This document shows positions 55,901-64,000 of a stretch of 64,000 bases of DNA, piece after piece. Each line of letters begins with the position of its first letter. Position 1 is the first letter of the stretch. This DNA is from Pyrocephalus nanus (Eukaryota > Chordata > Aves > Passeriformes > Tyrannidae): contig CM076279.1 of the NCBI GenBank assembly GCA_038380795.1, forward strand, positions 7,145,001 to 7,209,000, given 5' to 3'. Below the pieces are notes generated by a model. The model was not told the DNA's origin, ran no database searches, and saw nothing but the letters and a program-made list of their open reading frames with translations. The translations under genes and the position numbers were made by a program.

Positions 55901-56945
55901 ACGGCTCGCACCTGGAACTGGGCAGACTGGGAAAGGACAGACATTTCTGCTGAGCATTAACTCAGCAAGTCTTGAGAACTTTCTGCTTCAAACCACTTCC
56001 CTAATTTCTTATCACCAACTGGTCATTTGAAGCCAAATCTTTGTGGGTTGGGTTTTTTGTTTCTCTAAATTAACAGCAGAGGTTGGGAGGTATGTCTGTG
56101 AGAGAACACTGGATCCTCGCTTTAACAAACAATTTGGCAGTGAGGTGTAAACATCCCTGGGCAGGGGTGAACTAAACTCCCCCTGTAACTCTCTGGGTTT
56201 AACCTCTGAACTCCATAAAACAAATGCAAGACACAAGGCAATTTTTCCTCTCCAGCAACCAGTGTCACCATCCACCCAGATGTTTTATCTAACAAAGGAC
56301 AACACACTCATGCCTACTGCCAGCACATCCCTTCCTTTCCTATTCCCACACAGTGTCTTTTCTGCACGGGTCAGAAGTCTTGCCATTTTACTCCAGGAGA
56401 AATAAAAAGGTAATTCTGCCTGCACACAGCATTTTGGTTTTGCTCCAGGTAGGCAATGTTGTCACAGGAGGTAATTATGGACAAGCCATCCCCTGCTCCA
56501 AACAGCCCAAGAACAGAAGCTGGGGACAAGTTTAAACACAGAAGGGAACCCAAATGCATCGACACACTGCTGGTTGTTCAGTCTCAAATATGCCAGGGCA
56601 CACTTTGTGCACAGGCTCCCTCACCTGCCTTCAGAGGAGCTGACTATTCTGTGTTGCAGGTTCAACCCACAGCAGGAAGGACAGGAGACTCTGGCACTGG
56701 GACTCATCACCACCTGATGAACTTCGGATCACAGTTCCTCATCTTCAGCTCCCAGCTACACACAGATTTGGGAGCACAGCTTTCACCTGGATCAGCCATG
56801 GTTTTACAGCTGCATTTCTGCTCAGCTGCCCACCAATAGAGTCCACCCTGGCTCTGGAACAGGACACCTGATCCAGCATCAAACTTGCCAATGGCAACTC
56901 AAATTGTTAAAGTTCATGCTGGGTCAGTGCTGTCTCAGATGTCTG

Positions 56946-57218
56946 GGGCAGAAGTGCTATGAGGAGCAGCTGAGGAGGCTCAGGGGGGACCTTATCCCTC
57001 TCAACTATCTTGTAACAAGTGGGGGTCACTCTCTTCTCCCAGACAACAACTGGCAGGACTAGAGGAAATGGCCTCACAAAGTGTCAGAGGGTTAGATTAG
57101 GTACTGGGGAAAAATTCTTCACCAAAAGGGCTGTCAAGCATGGGAAGAGGCTGCCCGGGGCAGTGGTGGAGTCACCATCTCTGGAGGGGGTTAAAGGGTG
57201 TGCAGATGTGGCACTTGA
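56946..57218 (+). mobile_element. CR1 LINE fragment with internal deletion and missing 3' end
   Basis: Follows the avian CR1 consensus: ctatgaggagcagctgag, aggctcaggggggacctta, gaggaaatggcctca, aaaaattcttcaccaaaagg, gtggtggagtcaccatc and gatgtggcacttg. It lacks the segment normally found between gctgagg and aggctcagg, and it stops before the usual 3' end, so it has been rearranged since insertion. It is non-coding. Confidence 0.9.
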
Positions 57219-58390
57219 CTTTGACCTGCACAGAGTTGACACCACTATTCAGTTTGGGCTACTTGTCCATCCTCCAGCACTCCCCTCATACTTACCTTGT
57301 GTGACTGATCTAATTTAAACCACTATTCCCAGGCTCTGCTCCTACATTTAGTAAGCAAAACAGTAAAAAAGAAGAAATTACCTGCAATTTTATAAATGTT
57401 GTTTTGTAATGGGGATGGTGAGTTCTCATCCAAAATGCCTTCTGGATGTATTACTATTCTGTGGCCTCCTTTCTAGTCAAGCCAAGGGTTTATACACAGA
57501 AAACATGTCACTCATCTTTTTGTGACAATGGATAAATACTGCGATGAAGAAGAGATGAACTAGATATCCTATTTCTATCCAACATTACAAGTTAGGATTT
57601 CAGACTCACACATACTGAGGGGTTTTTTTAAACTACATTGGAAAGTGCTCCTGGCAAGCCAATGTCTTAATCTGTTCTGGAGTTAAAAATTGATATCCTC
57701 CCTGGGACATCCCTCCAGATCATCAACTCTGACTTCCAGAGTCCTACAATCCCCACATTATTGTTTTTGTTTTGAAGGGACAGCACCTGCCTGCTAGCTT
57801 GGAAGTTGCCATGGAAACCTGTAACATCAGTGCTCACAAGATAAAGAAAAACCACAGTTGAGAGCAAACCACAGTTGAGAGGGAAAGCAGCTACTGCAGC
57901 AACAGGTAACAAGGCATTGCAGAGCTCTCTGAAGCCCAGGACACACTTTATAACCAGTTAAAGCTACATCCAAGGGCCTAGAGCTGGGAAAAGACACCAC
58001 CTTGCTTCATTCAGCTGCCAGACAGGCTCCTCACAGGCATTTTGAATGACCTGGGCAGCTTCTCAGCTGAGCTGCCACCTGAAGCAGGACGTGTTGTGCC
58101 ACATTTCCCATCCTGGTTTCCAAACCTGACATCAACTGGGTCCTTCTCTGCAATGGTGAAGCAGTGACTTGGAAAGCTACACCAGACAGCAGTGGTCTGT
58201 GACTGGGATCACTGCAGGGCTCTTCCTGGGGGTTAAGGGAAACTTCCTCACTCTGTGGCCACCACCAGCTCCAGTCCCAGGCACTAAGAGAAAACAAAGC
58301 AGCTCCACAGCAGCTGTGGGACAGATGCTCTTGGAAGTGGACAGGAGGGAGCACAGCTGGCAGCAGCCAACCCAACCCAGCATCCCCCAA

Positions 58391-58410
58391 TTATTATTAT
58401 TATTATTTTA
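58391..58410. repeat. (ATT)n microsatellite
   Basis: About six TTA units in UBE2O intron 1. Confidence 0.9.
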
Positions 58411-59330
58411 ATTCTAAGGTCTGATTACATCCCCAAATTTACTTCAGCTAAAAGAGTAGTGTGCTGATCGCACAAGCTGTTATTTTAAATCTAAACGCAG
58501 TGTCTAAAAAAACAAGTCAGCATTCCAAATATAGCATGGATACACCGAGTTAGATGACAAAGGTTCACAAATCCAAAGACCCAGAATATCTGAAGCCAAG
58601 ATATTTTTAATATCATTTCACTATCAACACATTACCAGTGGCATCACATACTACTCTTGGAAAAATATGTTCCACATCCAAAGTTCACTTCCCATGAAAG
58701 ACTTGTGTTACACTGATCATATTGCATTGCACATTAACAGCCCAAAAAGCAGGAGGAGGATAAAGCAGAAGTACAGAATCCCATGGAAGCTCAGATTTAA
58801 TTCACACTGTGACATTTGAAGTGGCACATGTTGCTTCACTTCTAACAACTGGAAGTTTCCAATCACGCTGAGTTTTTATGGGGAAGAAAGATGGGAGAAT
58901 GGGGCAGAAGAAAGACTATTAGAAACTTAAGACTCCTGAGAACCAAAACTCTACTACTCAGAAGAGCTGAACAATGAGCTGCACAATACAGAGGGTTTTA
59001 AAAACAACCCTTGAGGGATGCAGCTGCAAAACTATGAAAATAAATCTTCTGCACCCACTGGCACAGAAGTTCTGCCCGTGACTACTCCTACGTGGCAAGC
59101 ACAAGTAGTCTGTGGCTCCTCCAGACAAAAAGTTCAGAACCTGTTTGAGACAGGAGCTTGTAGAGACTCTTGCATTACTTACAGAAGAATTACATGCTTC
59201 TAGGGCAAGGTCTAGGCTTCTGCCTGCTCAGGTAGTAGATGTCAGAGTGGCACGTGGCTTCCACCATCACTATAAAACAGAACTAGTTCCTGCTCTGCCA
59301 CATAACTAATGCTTTTAGATCATTGAATTA

Positions 59331-59502
59331 TCATCACAGAATGGTCTGGGATGGAAACAACCTTAAGAGCTCATCCAGGCCAACCCCCCTGCCATGGGCA
59401 GGGACACCTTCCACTAGCCCAGGTTGCTCAAAGCCCTGTCCAACCTGGACTTGAACATTTCCAGGGCTGGGGCAGCCACAGCATCTTCCCAGCAACCTGT
59501 AG
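59331..59502 (-). mobile_element. CR1 LINE fragment (minus orientation)
   Basis: Reads as the reverse complement of the CR1 3' region: tcacagaatggtctgggatg, then cctgccatgggcagggacac, cttccactagcccaggttgc and ggggcagccacagc. It is about 170 bases long, 5' truncated and non-coding. Confidence 0.9.
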
Positions 59503-62202
59503 ATGCATTTAGGTTTTTAGCTACTTTGCTCTCAGATCATTCTGCATTTTCATAATATCATGATGCTGCTTGTCATCTCAGAGCACTCAAAGAACCATGA
59601 AAGGAGAAAATTACTTGGAGTTACTCAGAAATTGCATCAGGAGATTGAAAAAACTGCTCAACATAACTTGTATTGACCAAATTCTCAAAAACCTCGAGTG
59701 ATGCAGGAATATGCAGTTCCCATTTGGACTGGTCAACGGGGAGAAGGACAGTGAGCAGGATCTTTGTTCCCTATATTCACTGCAAGAGTCCAAAAGCTTT
59801 TTCATGAGGCTGCTCTGGACAGTGCAAAACACCCTTTTGTGAAAGGTCAGGTTGATGATTAACTGCAGGTGCAGGAAGAACAGAACAGAGGTAGGCAGGG
59901 GTGGGCTAAAATGCTCCTCCAAACTGAAATAAATGCTTTAAAACACTTCACAGGGGCTAAGATGAAACCAAGACAGCTTTGCATCACAGCAGCACTACCT
60001 GCAGGCAGTCACCCGATCACATATTACAATTCTTTTGTTCATGCAACCAGCAGCTCTGAATCTGCCAATCATCCAACATTCAGAACATTCACAGCAGTAC
60101 AAACTAAGAGTCACCACTAAGCCAAGCACAAGTAGCTCCTATCACCTGCAAACTGCTGTGGATTGACTGTACAGTCTGGACACAACATTTTTCCAGAAAA
60201 TAAGAAAAAGGCACGACCTAAAGTAGAATTTCCTAATTAGCTCGCAAGGATCTCACCAGTGGTAGGGATGAACAGAGCAGTTTCCAGCCCCAGGCCACCA
60301 CACACTGCTCTAAAATACACCTCCCTGTCAACTGCTGAATGTCTACAAAGCTCTAAAAATCCTGCAATAAGGGGATGTCATTTTTGATCAAATTACACAG
60401 CAATTGTACACAGGACTGACAGAGCTGGGCAGCAACTGTGATCACATAGAGTCACTGAGGAAACACCAGGCAGGTGAGCGTGTGGAAGGCAGCAGAGAAG
60501 CCTCTGCAACACCCACAGGAGACCAGACAATCTGCAAAACCAGAACCAAATCACCGGCTCCACGTCGCTGTTCCCTTTGAACGCTGCTAACGCTGAGGGA
60601 AGGCTCCTAACATAGGCATCTTCAAAATCCAGCTGTGTCGTTAGTTCTGATCATCTCCCAGCGCTGCAAAGCCTCCCTGGGGACCTGCAGCGCTCTTAAG
60701 ACAAACTGACAGCTCTGCAATTTGTCTTTATGACATACTATGGAGACACAGAAAGCTGAAGTTGTGCCACTCAGTCAAGTTCCTCCCAACTTCAGGCTGA
60801 AGCTTCCTTGAGCCTCTCCTATTTTCACATCTACCTGCAATGGACTGGTTGCTACTTTTACCTCTGTCCATATTTCTGACCACCCAACCTATTGGGTTTT
60901 TTATTTTTATCCTCCACATTATTTTTGGGTAATAAAGTCTTTTTGATGGCAGTTCAAAACTCCTTCTACAGCACAGTTCTGGTCCTTCAGTCACAGTCAA
61001 ACGATACAGGATCTTGCCCTCCTCCCAACAAATATCACCTTTGAGCCTCCTGGCAGAAAGGCACTGAAAGGCTCTACTTTCCCTTGCCCAGAAGTGGATT
61101 TTAAGCTAAAAAGTCTGAACAAATCACTGGATGAAACAAAAGTTCAGTTTAATTACAACACAGGTAAATGCTGTGCTTTGGAGCAGTGGGATCTGCCTTT
61201 AACAGAAATCTTTTGCTCAGCCAAAGTAAATTTTTTACTTGGACTTCCCTTGTCCAAGACTGTCAAATATTATTTATTATACTGGCAACAGATCACTTCT
61301 GTGGCTCTGCAAATTTACATGACATCTTGGAAAACACTACAAAGATTCCCTGGCCTGGTGAATGCACCACTCTGAGAACAAAGTACGAGGCAGTAATTCA
61401 AGGGAAGAAAGATAAGACAACAGGAAGGTGAGTGGGTTATTATCTAAAAGAAAAGAAGTATGTTTGGAAGCATTTCCCAGAAGAGGCAGCAGCGTGGTTG
61501 GGAGAGAAGAGGATCCTGGAAGTAGAACAAGGAGAGCTGCACAAACAACAGCAACTCTCAGCTTTTCAGCATCCTCAGTATCACATTTCTACCTCGTGTG
61601 TGTAAATGCTGAGCACCACCACACACTGCTAAAGGGAACCCACATGTGAGCCTGGGTTACATGTCTGAAGGGGTAAAGCAGCAAAGACAACCTGGTACCT
61701 AAAGAAAAGTTACAAAGGAATTTGACTTTGTCCAACCTTGTCATTAGGTGATGTTTTTTAAACCAGCTTACATTCCATATACTCCCTTAAACCAATAACC
61801 AGGACTTTCATCTGGGAATGCAACGTGAACCCTGTGCCTGCAAAAGGGTTTACAAAACTTTAGAGGAAATAAAAAATGATAAAATAGCAAAATAAAAATA
61901 ATTCAGAAAGCATGAACATAATGCTTAGCATAAAGATAAGGAAGGGTAAAGTTTAAAAGTACGTGGCTATGACTAGAAAATATGAAAAGATCTTGTAGGA
62001 GAAGATTTAGTGACTCAGAAGTCACTTAGAGTCCTGTGAGGAATCTTTCAAAGATGTCCCCAGTTAGAGGATTTAATCTAAATGGTGGATTTTTAATTCT
62101 TAGCAGCAGTTTGTAGCAAAAGATATGATCTCCCTTCTCAAGGTTTATAGTTCTTGCCTCATGTACCCACTCTTCTGGGTATAGCAGCTCTGGGAACGTG
62201 AG

Positions 62203-62674
62203 TTGTTAAATACTAAAGACAAGCCGGGCCTTAAGGATTTTATCCAGCTGCAACGTCCCAACAGCACGGACTATTCCAGGACACCCCCACTCCCACCCTC
62301 TTATAGCAAGATGGCTGATTCACAGCCATACTGTCCTACTACCTCTGCCCAAGAATTTAAGAAAAGCTTGACCAAGAGCAGTGCTCCAGCACCAGATGGC
62401 ACTGTTACCTGAGGAAACCCACGGGAGACCGCAGTTACAGGCACAGGAGAAGCTGGCGGGAAGCAGCAAGCAGAAAAATGGACAATACTTCGCCTCTACG
62501 TCAGCCAGCACTTCTCACAGACAGGCTGCCTCAAGATCTGTCTGTAAAGCTTCACCTGAAGCACAGGTCAGAGCCACAATCCCAGAGAAAACCACTGTGA
62601 GGAGCAAAGCAACCCCTGAGCCCAGAGATGCCCAATTCCAACAGGACCTACGGGAATGGCTGCGGAGACCCTGG
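62203..62674 (+). pseudogene. Unidentified coding-like stretch, possibly a decayed retrocopy or exon
   Basis: Frame 1 from 62203 to 62412 and frame 2 from 62381 to 62674 follow one another on the plus strand with a one-frame shift. Both have protein-like, low-bias composition (S, T, K, Q, P and E rich), unlike the surrounding shadows. Segments include FIQLQRPNSTDYSRTPPLPP and AQFQQDLREWLRRPW. I do not recognise the family. No intron-exon borders or poly(A) tail were established, and chance cannot be excluded. Confidence 0.25.
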
Positions 62675-64000
62675 TGAACACCTGACCCTCCAGGGAGAAA
62701 GCAATGGCGGTGCTGGTTTTTGGCAGGATCTGATAAGGTCCAAGGGAAACACATTTGACTGCCAGAAGTGACTCCCCTAAGGAAAAACTCACCTGGATGC
62801 TGACACCATCCAGTGTGACAGGAAGAGTAGAAGCCCATTTCAGCCACCAGTCTGGATGCCTGGGATTCCCAACAGCCCACTGTTTCAGCTTGCCCATGAA
62901 TAGTTGTTCCTCCTTGTGTGCAAAAATAGTCTGTCCAGTAGCTCCTTCATTTGCCTGAAGCAAAAGAATTCCTCAAACTGTTGCCTCGGGAGTTAATTAC
63001 GCAACAGGTTTTCCAGGTTCTTGCTGGACTGCACTGGGGATGCCATCTGGACAGTACCAGTGCCATAAAAATTAGTCACTCGCCACTCTGAACAGCATTT
63101 GGGGCACACTGCCAGGTCTGGAGGGAAGAGTGGGGCTGCTCAGACCTCCATCTGCCTTTCCAGAAGATAAAAAGGATGCTGTGAGGAAATCTGTGTGACT
63201 GTTGCTGACCATTTCACTCCTGAAGCACACAAAGTGCACCTCACCTTTCTACGTCTTTGGGAGTAGGAGTAAAGAGTGTATCCATGAAAAATATTCCTTT
63301 GGTCCATTTCTGGAGCAAATCAGGGTAGGCTTTTTTGCTGAGCCCAACTGGACTCTGCTGGGTTGGTGGTAACTCTGTGCTGGGGCACCAAACACCCTCC
63401 CTCCCCTTGCAATCAGGTCAACAGCGTTCAGGAGGAACTCCTCACTAGCCCACAGCAAAAATCCACCTTGCAAAAACTGCCAGGAAACAACAAGAGGGAG
63501 ACATATCAACAGAAAATCACCGTGTCTGCTTTCCAGCTGGTTAGCTCATTTGCTGCTGCTGTGCATACAAACCAGCCATTTAAATTAACTTCTAATTGTT
63601 CACAATTATTCAGACACAGCATAACCTGCAAGCAGTGAGACGTCAGGCAAGTAGGAGAGAAAGAATGGTTTAAGATGCCTTAACAAGATTCACATGTTCA
63701 TTCCTTGCAAGTCTCACAGCCTGTGCCTCTGTAACAGACCCCCCCAGATGTATGTTTGGCATTGCAGAGGGAGAGGATAATCCACGGGTGTTCCTACACT
63801 CCAGGTTTCTACTCTTTCTCGCTCCCATTTTTGGGCTGGTTCAAAAATTACATCAACAATATTTTGGTCTACCCCAGTCGTTCACAGTCTCTGCACACAC
63901 AGGCGGTTTGAGCAACACTATTTATAAAGCTGCTTAAAATTCTGGACACAGCCGGAGCTCTTTGATAGGATGTCAGCCATGCGACACCCGAACGTAGGAG

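Larger units (their letters stand above)
52899..64000 (-). other. UBE2O: UBE2O intron 1 (partial; continues past the right edge)
   Basis: More than 11 kb upstream of exon 2. It holds CR1 fragments at 56946-57218 (+) and 59331-59502 (-), an (ATT)n run at 58391-58410 and a (GA)n run next to the exon. I searched for the exon 1 end expected from the family (peptides like YVRVQWYPEGVKQHVKE) and found none, nor any CpG island. The promoter and exon 1 should therefore lie beyond 64000. One coding-like stretch at 62203-62674 is discussed separately. Confidence 0.75.

Noticed and set aside
63900..64000. Possible AANAT or UBE2O exon 1 at the right edge
   Set aside because: In other vertebrates AANAT lies past the UBE2O promoter, but no CpG island or matching peptide is present here, so the window ends inside UBE2O intron 1.

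Overview
The window is nuclear DNA from a vertebrate, almost certainly a bird. It holds spliced genes with GT-AG introns, compact introns, CpG-island promoters and several decayed CR1 LINE copies of the type that dominates avian genomes. The gene order PRPSAP1 (-), SPHK1 (+), UBE2O (-) matches the vertebrate segment that is on human 17q25. No bacterial, phage, CRISPR or viral gene content was seen, and nothing here looks like a wholly new multi-gene system.

Layout. 1-7508 is the start of PRPSAP1 intron 1 (minus strand), with one CR1 copy and an intronic hairpin. PRPSAP1 coding exon 1 is 7509-7591, inside a large CpG island (about 7180-8640) that also carries three YY1-type motifs and candidate divergent first exons. 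An AT-rich simple repeat (8714-8912) borders the island. About 8.9-15.0 kb is GC-rich and intergenic, with no supported gene. SPHK1 (sphingosine kinase 1) runs on the plus strand from a CpG-island exon at 15492 through five coding exons to a stop at 21802, with a poly(A) signal at 22294. UBE2O (E2/E3 hybrid ubiquitin ligase) runs on the minus strand. Coding exons 2-18 lie between 52898 and 26842, followed by a probable 3 kb 3'UTR ending near 23740. Its first coding exon was not found and should lie beyond 64000. SPHK1 and UBE2O converge tail to tail, with about 1.4 kb between their poly(A) sites.

All five SPHK1 exons and all seventeen UBE2O exons were assembled by hand, and the reading frame closes across every junction. 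SPHK1 gives 520 residues. UBE2O gives 1178 residues from exon 2 to the stop. The genes do not form a pathway: PRPSAP1 is a regulatory partner of PRPP synthetase, SPHK1 makes sphingosine-1-phosphate, and UBE2O ubiquitinates substrates including unassembled ribosomal and globin proteins.

The observations most worth following are: the SPHK2-like N-terminal domain and missing C-terminal tail of this SPHK1; a GC-AG intron in UBE2O just before the exon with the catalytic cysteine; a perfect MARE paired with an AP-1 site in SPHK1 intron 1; a PRPSAP1 uORF whose stop overlaps the main start; a pre-miRNA-sized hairpin in PRPSAP1 intron 1; and an unexplained coding-like stretch at 62.2-62.7 kb.
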